Shown here in pieces: positions 1 to 13,655 of a stretch of DNA of 64,000 nucleotides; positions within the stretch are counted from its first letter, which is position 1; the number at the start of each line of letters is the position of its first letter. The DNA comes from Paramecium sonneborni (taxonomy: Eukaryota; Ciliophora; Oligohymenophorea; Peniculida; Parameciidae): NCBI GenBank assembly GCA_905182985.1, contig CAJJDN010000047.1:3670-67669 (forward strand), written 5' to 3'. The position numbers were made by a program, and so were the translations under genes. The notes below the pieces were generated by a model. The model was not told the DNA's origin, searched no databases, and worked only from the letters and a program-made list of their open reading frames with translations.

Positions 1-3000
1 CTTTATATGAATTAATTTTATGAAATTATTTTAATTCATTTTTTCCTAATTCTTAGAAGTATAAAGGTTTCTAAACATTTAGCATCTTAATATTTTCCAA
101 CCCTTTTTACATAAACAAGTTTTCTTCTTTTTGTAATATAATAATTTAAAAGAATCAGCATTAAAATAAATTTTATTAAAATTGTGTTTTGATGAATATT
201 AATTCTCATGATTATCTTAATTTTGATTTCATAACAATGCTTCTGTCATAATTGTTTCAAATTAAGAAACACTATGTTCTGTAAAATTATTCTTCATTTT
301 TTTAATTGATTATACCATTAATTGTGTTAGTAAATAAAGATTGTAGGTTCTGTTCTTTAAGTATATATTACTTGGCTAATATATATCCAAATTTTTTTTT
401 GAATCCTATTTTATAAGGCTATTGCTGTTTTAAGATATTTATTGATATTTTATTTTATTCAATTCCTCAAATCAAAATAAAAAGACTTATTGATATGTAT
501 GTAGATTGGAAGAAATTTTCATTAGTTTGATAATTTCTAATTAATTAATTAGATAATTCCACCAAGACGTCTGTTGATGATAGAGATATCCTCAAAATAA
601 AGGTAAATATGATAATTCTATAACATGAACTATAGATCATTTGTTAAAATAGTATTATTCGATCAGTTAGTTTAATTGGGCCAAACCTAAAATGCTATTT
701 TGGTTTTTTTGTTTGTAGTTAAATAAAAGAAAACTATAATAATAATAAAACTTGCTTAAGATTAACTGACGAAAAAAAGCTTGATGCTTTTTAGAATTTC
801 ATGAAATTATGCAATAGGGTAATCAAAGCTATAATAGTGTGAAATGACGAATATAAATTTGAGTGATTAACTGAGATAAGATGACAACTTTCCTTATAAT
901 AAATATAATTCATTGTAAGCCTTCCTAAAAGAATAAAACATATTATAATATCTAAATTTATAAATAAAATAATTGAGTGATTAATAATTATGAATTATAA
1001 GAAATTAAAAATAAAAAAATATTGGTGGAGATTAAATTACAGAAGAGAAGGAAGATTATTTTAATTATCAATATAGAGATAAGGAAAATAACTTTTTTCT
1101 TAAGTAATAGCAATTAATGGGCTTTATGTTATCCTGTTCACAAAAACCAATGATATTTCTTTAATCATTGAAATAATGGATGATATCTTATACTACTGAT
1201 AAGCGAAGTATACTAATCTCAATTCTCTTCTTAAATAAAAAGTATGTTTTCTAAGAAAGTATTGCAAAATATTTAAAAATACTTCTTAAAGCAGAACCAT
1301 TGCATTCAGAGATACCTTTAAGAATCACTTCAACTAAGTAATAGATCAAAATTTTACCACAAAAAAGTTTTTGCTTGCCTAGTTTATCAATTTATTTTTG
1401 GGAATATTACGTAGAATGGCATTGGAAATAGTTATATAAGGTAAAGTGGAAATGCTATGATTAAAAAAGTCAGTCAAAATTTAATCAGCTAATGTAAGGG
1501 CAACAACTCTGTCAATATATTACTTTACTTACCTTAATTTTGGTTTTAATGCACCATTTTGTAAGTTTACATTACATAGATACAGGGCAAAATTGCATTC
1601 ATATGGAGAGAGGGTGCAGAAGGCAAATATTGGTTAGCCAATAAAGATGTAGCAACCTTTAAAAACTTAATACCGATTTTGAATCTGAAGAAATTAAAAA
1701 CTACCTGAAACTCCTCTCTATAGTTCTTCAGATATAATTTATGGAATCATTTAATCTATAAATTATGGGCGACCTCCGTATTCCTTTTATGGAAAAATAG
1801 ATGCTTGATTAATTTTTCACTAGTTTCTTTATTATTTTTGTTAAGATTAAGCATAAATATGGCAGCTTTTTATTTATCTAGCTAAAATAAATTAAATCTA
1901 CCAGCACTATGTCAGAATTGATGTGATGGAGAAAACGCATCTCATATATTTTATAAAGAATGAAATATTTATATTTTTACTGAAGATTATTTGAGAAAAA
2001 TAAAAATGAAGATCTTAGCATAATAACTGAAAGAATATAGAAAAGGTAATGATATGGAGGGATAGAGGAATAAAGTAACTTTCAAAGAGACATATTAAAT
2101 TAGCTCATAATAAACGATTAGATTTCTAGGGGAAAAGAGTGAGTATAAATCTAAATGCAAAAACATCCTGAAACAGTTTAATAAGCTGTTCTTTTGATAA
2201 ACTAATTCTATAATTGCATTTCAGCAATTTTCTATATCATTATCCTTTATTTTTTTCTAATGTTTTCAACATGCTCTTTGATATTTACAAAAATTTAAAT
2301 TACTTAGTTAAAATACTGAGAGATCCTATAAATTATTACTAATAATAAATTTATAATTTTTAATATAAAAATTTAAATTTGATTTTTTCAAATTTTAGGC
2401 TCGTTTTTTATCAACTCTCACCTTTATCTTTACCTTGCCTAATAAAAAAAATAGATTAGATTTTTTGGAAATTTTTATTCAAAATGATGAAACCAAAACA
2501 ATTAGTAGAATGGAAAGTTAATAAATTATCTAATTTTGTCTTGATAAAAATAGTTTATCTTATATAATTCGTGTCACCAGCATTTTAATACTAGAACGAA
2601 TAGAAATTTTTAATTTTTATAAATCCAGAACTCAAATATTCAAGTTTCCATTAGATTAGCAATAAGATCATTTATCAATTTAATACTTGGATTGATAGGT
2701 TATTCTATTTCTAAATTTGAATATTTGCGAATATACTTGGAAAATAGAATAGGATCTTAATCATATTACTGAACTTCAAAATATTATAGTATCCATTGCT
2801 AAAAAGTCTTAAATTTGTAAATTTATGCTCTTAGAATTAACTATTTTAAGTTTGAAATAGAATACGATTATTATTGTAAGTTATCATTAGTATAATTAAT
2901 TACTACTTTTGTAGAATCTGATTTTTTTAATTTGAAAAATTACTCTTATTAAAAATTTTAGAAAAATTATGTAATAAATTACCTGAATAAGGATATTGAA

Positions 3001-3567
3001 TTATAAGAATCTTAAAATGAAATTTGACAATCAAGATCTTAAATTATTTTAATATTTGATAATTTATTTTTCTATTATCATACAAAATTAGCGAAATTCT
3101 ATTACGCTATTGATTAAGTTCTAATAACAAAGGTGGAATATAGATATTCTTTGTAAATATTTATCCAACTTCTCCTAAACGAATACAATCCTTTATTATT
3201 ATTTTGCAAATGAATTGAATTTAATTTTACTTCTATATTTCAATATTTAAATTGCTCCATTTTAATATACTAAATCTTTATCCGTAATTCCTAATTATGA
3301 TGTATCTCTAAATTCTCTCTTAAATTTCAAATATTCTCGAAATCTAGCATCATCATCTTAAATGAAGTATCTTAATTCATAGAATATCATTGTAAAACTC
3401 ATTTATCTAATCATTATTTTGACTTATTAATTATTTATAAAGAAAATGTAATGTAAAGCAGTCATAGGTTTTACCCTTATATTTAAGAGCTAAGGAAGAA
3501 CTAAATTTTAAATAGCCACTCCTTCTTCATGTTTTAAGTATGGTTTCAAATGATATTTAACTCTTGA
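1..3567. other. AT-rich stretch with no supportable gene
   Basis: No open reading frame here combines a start, micro-intron structure and protein-like composition. With UGA as the only stop, chance open frames of 50-100 codons are common in DNA this AT-rich, so length alone is not evidence. A short protein-like run lies near 1,585-1,700 on the + strand, but nothing extends it. No telomeric repeat is present at position 1, so this is not a visible chromosome end. The stretch may contain decayed coding sequence like the region that follows. Confidence 0.5.
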
Positions 3568-4200
3568 TCAATTTAATTTAAAAATAATAATAATTATTCT
3601 TTTTTAATACCTTTTCTTGTATAATTAATTTGATATTATAATAATAACTTAATTCTAGCCCAAATCATAATATATAATACCATTATTATAAATTATCATT
3701 TATTTTTCTATAAAATGTATACTAATTTCATGATTCAGTAATCCAATTATTACTTTGCTTTTTCCATCATTAGATGTAGGAATTACAATATGATCTTGAA
3801 ATTCATAAGATATCAAATCATCTTAGACTCCTAATATATCGATAACTCTATCGATTTTAGATTTCTTTTTTTCAAAGTGAAATGGAAAATGATTAATAAG
3901 GTAAAGCATGTATGGACTACTTTGTAATCTAAAAATATTCTGATAATAGTTGTATTCCAATTGCACACCTAATTATAAGTTATTATGGGCTTTAAGTGCT
4001 TTAGCTTTGTAGATACAGAATTTTCATATTCAAAAAAACAATAACCTTTAGCAGCATCCTTGAATAGATTGAAATGCTTTCTTATTTCAAATCAAACTCT
4101 CCATTTTTTGTTTATAGATTCTTTCTAAAAAATTTCTAAATCTCTCAAAATAAAGAAAGGAAAAGAAGGACTTTCATCATTTTATTTATCTTCATATAAC
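3568..4200 (-). pseudogene. Broken U2AF65-like RNA-binding protein
   Basis: Read on the minus strand, positions about 4,082 to 4,020 encode an RRM core resembling RRM2 of U2AF large subunit (RNP1-like GYCFFEY, preceded by FNLFKD). The frame then slips by one base near 4,003-4,016 and continues as a helical segment ending in a VIP motif, as expected of the C-terminal U2AF-homology domain. An in-frame UGA at 4,092-4,094 lies just upstream of the RRM core. U2AF65 binds the polypyrimidine tract and helps define the 3' splice site. No micro-intron removes either lesion, so I call it a decayed copy. Family assignment is by eye and could be another UHM-type RRM protein. Confidence 0.45.
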
Positions 4201-4689
4201 CTTATCTAAATCAAATTAGTTATGAGATTTGAAATTAACTATACTTTTTTTTTTCTTTTATTAATTAAATCAACCTTCTATACTTCTTTACTCTATATTT
4301 TGAACGTATTTGTTTAGAATTTTATGTAAGCAATAATTGTATTAGGGTTTACTTAAATTGCGCAAATATTTTACCTGCACAAGTGGTTGTCAACCTTAAA
4401 CAATTTACAATCAATATCATAACTTAAATAGTTGAAGATTTGATATTAATAATATGATTTGTGAATATAAAAAATGATTATATGCTCAGAAAAGTTGTTG
4501 AAATTTATGTAATACTGATCTTGCAGGATGCTTTCTTACTATTAAGTATTATATATTTAATAATTCCTTTATAAATTAGAATAAACATAACAATTTTTTT
4601 AATTTAGAACAAGTTACAATATTCATACCTCTTAAAGATAATGTTCTAAATTTTAATAGTTAATCATGGTATGTAACTTCATGTTTTGG

Positions 4690-6960
4690 ATAGACAATGT
4701 ATTTATACAGCAGATACAGTCAGCTATGATGATAAAAATGAATGTCATAATTATAATAATATAACAAAATTTAATTAGTAGAATAGGAGGGAATGATTGT
4801 ACAATAAGAATTGGTACTTATAATAAGTTATCATAATATTAGCTGTTAGAAGAACAGTGTTGGAACAGTTTGTACATGGAACACAACTACAGATCCTCCA
4901 TATTGTTTAAATAAAACATTTAGTTTGAAAATTGGCCAAAAAATTTAACTCCTTCTAACTGCTACAAATGTTGTAAATAATGTATATTCTCTAATATATA
5001 TAGATTATTATTTGCTACTATATGAAGAAATATTTAATTTATTGTTCTTCCTTTTAATATTCAGTTAATTGTACATGAACATCAACAAATATCTAGTTCT
5101 ATTGGAATAGATCAAGTTATATTAATAGAATTTTCAAACTATAATAATCATTTATTTTATCTCATAAATGTACTTCATGTGCAGACAGAAGACTTGCTAA
5201 TCATAGGCATACTGTTACTGTATTTAATAATACCAATTGTTCAGACTAAATATTTCTTATATATTTAGATATTTTCAAAAATTGATTTAATTTTTAAAAC
5301 ATAAACTGTGGTTTTAATATGAATTAATTTTTGCTGAAGAGATAAAACCCCTTATCATACTTAACTTTGAATATTTTCTGTATCTCTGAAGTTTTAATCT
5401 TCTTTTTAAAGATGTAGGATTGTTTCTATTTCTATTATTTTGATCCAAGATTTGAACTTAGGATAGAATAGAAAGGTCGAAGATTACAAAGATTTAAAAG
5501 AAGTATGAATTAGAGGATTATAAGAATATGGATGGTTAACTTGGTTAAGATGGTAGAACTGTACCTAAATCAAAGGCAAAGTTTCTATCTGAGAAATTTA
5601 TAATAGCTAGATTGATATGGAAGAGAAATCATAGGAATAAAAAAAAGGAAATTACCTTGTGGTAGCATATTTGAGAGCAAAAAAGTATTAGATTAATTCT
5701 TTATGATTTAGAAACAATGAATTTTATCAGGTAAAAGAGATCATTGACAGAGAATGGAGTATCCTTTTTTTATATAGGATAATTTCAATTTTTATTGTAG
5801 ACAATTTTAGAGTTCATTTTAGTAAAAGATTTTGAATCCTGCGACATAATAATTAAAATTAGGAAAAGAGAGAACTCAAATTGATAATTAAGAAAGATGA
5901 TTAAGTTAAAAGTGAATGAGCTATCTTTCAGGATGAGCTAAATGGACTGTTGCTTCAATAAAAATAAAATCTTTCATATTTATAAACTCTCTTATTGTAA
6001 TAAGGATCCATTACTTGCTTTATTAAATTTTCGGGGAAAGAATTTATTATAATCAATGATATACCGTAAAGATGATTTTTAGATATATTCTTGGAAGATA
6101 TGGTTTTTTTCTATTAATTAAGGGATAAGTAAGAGATTCATGATTTTTAGATAATTCTCAGATTCAGATAACCACTAATACTGAAATAATTTTACATTTT
6201 TCTTAACTATCTTTTTAATAAAGATTATCATCACTTATAGGATTCAATGGATACTATAGGATCTTATAGAAACAATGGAATGATGACGAATCTGAATTTG
6301 GAGGAAGAGATTTTCCTGAATTGAAACCATGGAAAGTTAATGACATCTTTAATTTTTCTTGGAAAATAGAATAGAATAGAAGGTTGAAATGATGACGCTA
6401 TTAATAGGGTTACTGAATATAGTTATGGATACTGGTCAAGATTCTTATGGAATGGACCAAATAAATTAGTTGATAAAACTGCTAAAGAAATAGTGCATTG
6501 GGTGAATGGATATAAGACATTCATAAGACAAGAAAATTGTAAGGACATTTTGTATTAAATAGTGAATGAATCATATTGACTCAATTTCAGAAATAAATAA
6601 TAATTCAATAACTTATTATGATTATTTTGTAATTAGATCATTAGGTGTAGTTAATCTTAACATGTATATGATTAGTTTGATTTAAATAAAAAATATTTAA
6701 AATTTAGATTACCATAATATTTAAGATTATGGACCCCATATGTATTTTAATGCTGGGCCATGATCAGATAAAGAGAAGGATTACTTATTATATGAATCAT
6801 ATATTACAGTTCCTCTTACACATATAAGTAAAACAATGGATATGGAGCCCAAAATAAGGATTATTTAATATTGATGATAAATAAGAAATTAAATTAGATG
6901 CTGATGTAATGAAGCATATACTATTGGAGTTTGGTTCAGATGCTAATAAATATATTTATA
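4690..6960 (+). pseudogene. Decayed cysteine-rich surface protein
   Basis: Several coding-looking pieces lie in order on the + strand but in different frames: Cys-rich blocks at 4,690-5,010 and 5,160-5,240 (CTSCADRRL), and a segment at 6,385-6,560 containing YSYGYWSRFLWNGP. Another at 6,720-6,870 has UGA at 6,761-6,763 where Trp would fit. The combination recalls large ciliate surface or secreted proteins with furin-like Cys repeats, but I cannot name the family. Internal stops and frame changes not explained by 20-30 nt introns argue for a pseudogene, though an unrecognised exon pattern is possible. Confidence 0.4.
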
Positions 6961-7686
6961 AATTATACATATTTTCAGAGATAATGTTATTACTAAAAAC
7001 TTTTATTTTTATATTCTCTAATTTTAAGTACAAATTTGAATTATACAATATTTAATTGCAATTTCAATATATGGAATATTTTGGATGAGGATCTAATAAT
7101 TAAACACTTCTTTATAAGCTATTTTTAATTAATAATTAAATTAAATATATATTGATTAAAAGAAGAATAACTATCAAAAATGGAGTATTTCATTACAAAA
7201 AGATAAAAAATTTCTACTATATAGGATACTTAATTGTCTTTTGCTCTTCAAGGTTATAATGAAAAAGTGATAGTGATTAAAGAAAATAGATAGTTATAAA
7301 ACACACTTTATTGATTACTATCGTACTTAGTTAGCTTTATTAATAAGAAATGTAACAATTTTATTGAAAAATTAATTAAGCATAAATTTTATTAATATAT
7401 TTATAAATAAGAAGAAATGTTTTATTTAGAAGAGAGAATTATACTTGAATTTTAAAAGAAAAACTCAAATATTAATTCTCAATAATTTTAATAATCATTA
7501 TGGATCGTAAATATAAAATTATATAGGTTTATTTTATGATAATTTTAAATCTCTTGAAAAAGGAAAGTATATATCATAGAAATGAATAACAATAAGCAAA
7601 AATGATAAATAGAATACAATTAACTAGGAATTGCTGGCAGGATATACAGCAAAAATAACATTAAAATAATAAATTATATTTATTTT
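6961..7686. other. Non-coding AT-rich stretch
   Basis: No protein-like frame, repeat or structured RNA is apparent on either strand. Confidence 0.5.
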
Positions 7687-8330
7687 TCAATAATAGAAAA
7701 AGAAGTCTAAATGCCAAACCAGCAACTAATATAAGAATAACCGCAGAATTATAAATTATAAAGCTATAGTATCTTGTAAGTCCAAAAATCTCAACCTATG
7801 ATAAATTTAATTTTATAATAATGAATCTAAAAATACAGCAGCATTAGTGATTAGCATATTAATGTTATAGATTTCGTATTGTTCATGTGCTATAATATCG
7901 AATGGATAAGTTGGAACACTTATGAATAAGGATGTTAATAATGTTAATCCAGATCCAAATTCATACTCAAAAGAGATAAATTGTCTATTAATGTAATTTA
8001 TTAACTCTATTAAATATTCTTCTTGCTTGTTTTCCAAATTATAACTTTTATGAAAACTCTTTTTTCGATACATTTTAAGAATCATTTTTAAACACCAACC
8101 TAAAAATGACAACTCCTCCTTTCTCCCATAATTAATCAAACTCTGTATAAATAAAAGTGAGAAGAATTACTAAATAAAACTCTAATTGAACAATAATTGG
8201 ATGAAATATATATAATTAAGATCATAGCAGAAGAAAGGATTTTTTTGAAAAATTTCAAAAAAAAATGATTTAATCGAAGTTCCGAATTAGAATCCACAGA
8301 ATAATAATAATAATAGATAGATAGAACCAT
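7687..8330 (-). CDS. Possible small membrane-like protein or gene remnant
   Basis: A minus-strand frame is open from about 8,210 to the UGA at 7,687-7,689, giving roughly 150 codons after a plausible 28-nt intron ending near 8,140. The product has a charged N-terminal half (many Lys and Arg) followed by hydrophobic runs. No ATG in the right place was found, and a second open frame overlaps upstream. I do not recognise the protein. It could be a real small gene whose first exon I have not resolved, or a decayed fragment like its neighbours. Confidence 0.3.
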
Positions 8331-8696
8331 AGACTGAAGAAATAATAAAGATAAAAAAAATTAATAAAACAAGTTTAACAGTAATAACTAATACATTGAG
8401 ACAAATAATAAAAAGAAGAATTAATATTCATAAAAGTGAATTATTTCCGATAATTATTGAAAGAGAAGGATTAACACACCCTACACTATTATCACAAATG
8501 AGTATAAAAGAAGAAAGAAATGTTTATACTACATAGAATTGTAGGTTTAAGAAGAGAAATGTATGAAGGAGGAGGATAAATAATTTAAATACAAAAGATG
8601 GAAGGAAGAGATATAATAAACCTAGAGTCAGAAGAAGAAGTAATAATATACAATAATAACAATTAGGGTTTAGTTTGATAATAGTAACAATAATAC

Positions 8697-9479
8697 ATGT
8701 TATTAGAGGATGATTAAAGAATTAATCAGACTTAAATAGAAATAACAATAGAAGACCTGTAGTTGATAGAAGATTCTATATTGAATTAGCAAAGGTAGAC
8801 ATCGAACATAAATTAAGATGTAAGTTAATAATCAAATCTGAGACAGAAATTGAAAGATAATACGTGCAAAACATTATCAATAATAATGTAAGCAGATGGT
8901 GTATACAATTTGTTAGCGTATAATGAAGAAGACTTGAAAGATTTTATTGAAGACTCTACAATAGCAATTCAAGAAAGTAAATGGAAACCATAAGGATGGG
9001 ATAAGTTTATGTTTGAAAGTTTAATATAGAGGAACTAAAAGAGAGCATCCATTAGTATAGGAATGGAGAGATGCATGGATAGATACTTAATATGCAGTGT
9101 TATCTGCTTCGACGAAAACAAACATTTGGTGGTTGCTAATACTAAATATGGCAACAATATGAATTATGAGATGGGTTGTGAAAAATAGGGAAGTCTGATT
9201 CGAAAAATTTATTTAGTTCTATTAAGGGAATATTTTAATACAATGGTTTCAATAATATATTGGATAATAGACACAGAAGAAAGATTCTTTAAATAAATAT
9301 AATAGAATGATTGGGCAAAATAACATCGTATGCATATTTAGACAGAAGGCCAAGTAAAGACATAAATACAAAGGTTATTAGATGATGGTGATGATTTTTA
9401 AAGAAATGGAATGAAATATAAGATAACAGATGCATTTTTTTAAAGATTAAAACAGGGATAATAACAATTACAAATATGA
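8697..9479 (+). CDS. Unknown protein, 260 codons, doubtful
   Basis: ATG at 8,697 opens a frame of 260 codons ending in UGA at 9,477-9,479 with no intron needed. The N-terminal third is rich in Glu, Asp and Gln and looks protein-like (for example LLAYNEEDLKDFIED at 8,910-8,955). From about 9,010 two other frames also look coding, such as a run containing KREHPLVQEWRDAW near 9,035-9,080. That would fit a frameshifted ancestral gene. The same frame continues upstream of the ATG, but with a UGA between. Function unknown. Confidence 0.35.
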
Positions 9480-10054
9480 TTGTTATCTATTCATTCATAT
9501 TAATATATTAAGATAAATTCTTATTATCTTAATTCTATATATTATTGGTGAATTGTTGTGAATTTAATTCAATTTTTTTTTTCTCGTTTATAAGCTATAT
9601 ATGTCTTATTTTCTCCTTCAGTATATCAAAATATTGAATCTAATCTTGATAAAATATAATCTCAGAATTTAGCTTAAATATACAGTTAAATTTAAGATAA
9701 ATGAATTTTGTATTTTATTATTATTTAAATTCAAATTTACAATTTACTTAAACAATGGGATTAGTCTAAAATTTTTTTCCTAAATAAATTAAAGCTTCTT
9801 AATATTACTTTTCATGAACTGTTTTATCACTATTTTATAGAAAACAATAGGAAAAAATCATTTCATTGAAAGGCTAAAGTGTTATTTGATTATTTCTCTA
9901 AGTAATAAATATTTTTTGTATCTTCTAAATAATACGTTTATGCTACAACATTAATATAGTATTTTAACCTTACAAGTATCAAAATACGGATAATTTCCAA
10001 AATTCGATCTCTATTTATTCTTCTCCTTTTTAATAAGATAGTTGGACAAGCATT
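9480..10054. other. Non-coding AT-rich stretch
   Basis: No protein-like frame or repeat is visible on either strand. Confidence 0.5.
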
Positions 10055-10994
10055 ATGGCGTTTATTTGGCAGATGAAGAGATTTTTTGATGGACTAACCA
10101 AATTAACTTCAGTAGGAGATAAATTATTCTTATTATGTTATCTGGTATTATGATTTACAAAAGTTTGCTAAGTTTTAGTAGTATAAGGATTTTAAAATGA
10201 AGAAAAGCTTATCCACAGTCAGTTTAAGGATTTTGTTGAACTTCAGCCACTAATTTGAACAAAACATAAGAATTACAGTATAAGTATAAGGGAGAGAGAG
10301 AGTTTAATAAAAATAAGATCGAACAAAATTTTCTGATATGTGCTTAAAAGAATTTGCTTAAACCTATAATTATAGCTTTCAATCTACAATTATGCAGAAA
10401 TACTTTGATAAAAACAAAGAATTATATGGGCATTCTCTGGAATATGGAACACTTGAAATAAACACACACAGACATTAACTCAATAAAAGATATGACTTAT
10501 CTGAATCAAATTTTGTGTTCTTTTTGGCTAAAGCTAAAGATTATATATAAACTCTTAAGGATACATAAAGACCTTAGTTAAAAGAAATTTCAGAAATTTT
10601 GAATTCTAAGATATTGACACATGTAGAGAGTTATCAGAGATAATAATCGTTGATGCCAATCCTTGATAATTCTACAGTCATAATTCAAATTTAATTTTGT
10701 TGGAAGTATGAGAATACTCTCCAACACTAATACTACTATTTGGCAAATTCAATTACATAACTTTTTAATTTTCCTCGGCCATTTTTATATCAATTATGTG
10801 CTCTTCTATGTTTTTTACTTTAAAAGGAAATAGAATTATAGCCACATATATTCATTTATTATTATATAAGATCGATCGAAATATCTAAATAATTCTTTAG
10901 AAATTTACAAAGTTAGGTTAATTATTAAGACTTGTATCAACTTCATCATCTTTAAAAGCAATATCACTAGACTCAATAATTAAAATGGTTCTGA
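10055..10994 (+). CDS. Unknown protein, about 303 aa
   Basis: ATG at 10,055, one 28-nt intron (10,145-10,172) and UGA at 10,992-10,994 give an uninterrupted 303-residue frame. Without the intron the frame hits UGA, so the splice is supported. The middle, about residues 95-200, is strongly protein-like, with runs such as KYFDKNKELYGHSLEYGT and ESNFVFFLAKAKDYIQTL. The last 70 residues are rich in Gln, Tyr and Leu and may be read-through of a 3' region. No domain recognised, no signal peptide. It is the best candidate for an intact gene left of 20 kb. Confidence 0.5.
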
Positions 10995-11365
10995 ATTAAA
11001 TTTTTGAGAGAAGATTTATAATTTTAGAAATCTCTTGCTCCTTATCAATTTATGTAATAGATTGATGGTTTGTCTTTAAAATGACCATTGATAAATGATA
11101 AAGAATTTAAGATTCTATTAATTCCCTTTTTCTAAAAGATATTTTTAGTGCTACAAATATTGGGAAGGTTTATAAATTTGTCCAAGCTAACTCTTTTAAT
11201 TAATATTTAATTGAGTACAAAATCTAATGATTTAGAATAAGCAACTTTAAAATAAAATAAATTAATTTTTTAGTACTCAAATATTAATACATCTATTGTA
11301 AGTTAAAATTCGAGAGCTTTTAATAAAAATATACAGCAAAAAGACTTGCCAACTGTTTATTATTT

Positions 11366-11766
11366 TCAGCCTTACTAATCAACTAAATTCTTAAATAGAT
11401 ATTTATAATAAGAAATCATTTAAGTTACACAAGAACAAAAATATATATTTTTTTAAGTTTTTTTAAAAGAAAAAGACTTAAGAAAAATATTTATTAAGAG
11501 GAATTGAATCAGCTCTTAAATTCTCTATTAAATTTAATGAACTAATAAAAATTGCAAAGTGTTTAATAAAATTCGAGCAATAATATTATTGAAAGTTTCT
11601 GGATCAAATTGCCATCTTTTTTTTAATAGTTCTCCAATGCCAAAATTATTATAATTCTATTTGAGTGGCTAATCTACAGATCTAAGTTGCTCTACTTCAA
11701 TAATAAATAGGGAATTTTTAAGGGAATCTAGTTATTAATTAAAAAATATCTTCAAAATAAAGATTT
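11366..11766 (-). pseudogene. Coding island, C-terminal part of an unknown protein
   Basis: A minus-strand frame of about 130 codons ends in UGA at 11,366-11,368. It contains protein-like sequence such as FGIGELLKKRWQFDPETF. No start codon or upstream exon could be joined. Unknown family; called a fragment. Confidence 0.3.
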
Positions 11767-13411
11767 CAACATATAAATCTCAAATATTTTTGTTATAACT
11801 ATCCTCAAGTAATAATATATTTTTAGGACGATTTTTAAAATTATTCCATAAAATACTCCTCAACTCATTTAGTAAAATAAAATATTGAAAGGTAATTATT
11901 TTGAAAACCCCTTAAATGTTAATTCCTATTGATTTTTTTTTAATTTTTTATTGTTTCCTTAATAACTTCAATTGATTTAAAAATATTCAATTCTTTGTTA
12001 ATTTATTTTACCTTGGTTATTAAAATAACTCATAAACTATGATGTGATTAGCATAAATTTAGAATAAAAAGAAGCCATTTAATTGTCAAAAAAAATAGAT
12101 TTTTGAGATTATCAAAGCTTTCATCTATGCTAATAGTTTTATAGTTATTTGAATAGATACTTTAAATTAATTAAATTGGTTATCATCATTTTAATAATTC
12201 TTATTTTTTGTTTTTAAATAAGATTTTGTTGAAAGATATAGAATAATCCTCTAATTTTTACTCGTATTTCATTAGACTGAAAAATGTTCACAATTTTAAT
12301 CTTCTATTCAATTATTAAATAATTTTACTGCCTATAATTTTTAAAAAAGATACTCTACATATTATAAATATTTTTAACCTTCATCTTTAAAAATATAAAA
12401 ATCTTATATATCCATTCCTATTTATCCTTTATAAAGAAACAATTAATATGATTGAATTACACTTAAATAGTTTGAAATAATTTGTAATAAAATCTTAAAT
12501 TTTCCCAGTTAAAATTTTTTTTAATTAAAATTGTTTTTGAGATTTAGGTTTATAAGTGGTAGATTTAAAAAACTATTATATGGTTATAATGCTTCTAAAA
12601 AATCTCCAAGAAAAGTTGATAACATCATGGCATACGTTATTATATGATAATATCAAATTGATTGTTAATTCAAAATCAATTTCACATTCAAATACAATAT
12701 TTTAAACAAGGATTTAGCTTTAATCTTGACTCCAATCAAATTATAACTTCATAATCAAAGTTTAATCCCTAATTCAGGAGCTCAACTTCTTTTTGAATAA
12801 TGCACAAATCAGATCTACTTCTACTCTCTTCTATATTATTTTATATTATTTATTAGCATATTTGGAAATTTGTACTGAGTTTCTTATGGTTATAAGAGAT
12901 ATTTTTGAGCATAGATCGCTTACAGCATTTTTATTAAGAACCTTTTTTTTACTTCTAAAAAATTTATCTCCAAAACTTACTAATAATTAAATTAGAACAT
13001 CCTCAAAACTCTCAATATTTTCACAATTATATGATAAACAATTATTTTAGCTCTTATTGTTTCTTATATTGTACTAATTCCTTTTTGATATTACTATTAC
13101 TTTGAATCTTACTACAAATACCAGATACTGTCTTTTAAGATCAATTAGTTAAATACTAGCTTCACCTTTTAGATAATTAAAAATTAGTGAAATGATGTCA
13201 AATTAAATTTATCAATAATAATCATAATATCTTAATTTTCTGTAAAAGAGTTTTTTATTAGTCAAAGTACTGGATATTATTAAAAATGTTTAAAATTTTT
13301 GGCAGAACTCCTCCTAAGAATATGGTAAATTATACTTTCAATATTAATACTATATTTAAGATTTATTAGAACTCAATATCTTGTTTATAAAATAGAGTGC
13401 TTATTTTTATA

Positions 13412-13655
13412 TCAATTTAATATTTATTTTATAGATTTTAAGTTTTCACCATACATGCAGCATCTATGCTTGATTTATGGCTAATTTTATTCTAAAAATT
13501 CTGTTGTTTAAAACATTTCTTTCAATAATAAATCTTTTTCTTAACTATCAATTTTAAATGATTATTTCGTATAATATTGGAAACCCTTTTTTATAACCTT
13601 TTATTAATGATTTTTTCTAATTTCTATTCTCTCTTCTAATTTAAAATTCTCTAAA
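13412..13655 (-). pseudogene. Coding island, unknown protein
   Basis: A minus-strand frame of about 80 codons ends in UGA at 13,412-13,414. It is rich in Lys, Glu and Gln and probably helical (for example ENFKLEERIEIRKNHQQK). Protein-like sequence continues downstream in another frame with no GT donor between, suggesting a frameshift. Function unknown. Confidence 0.3.
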
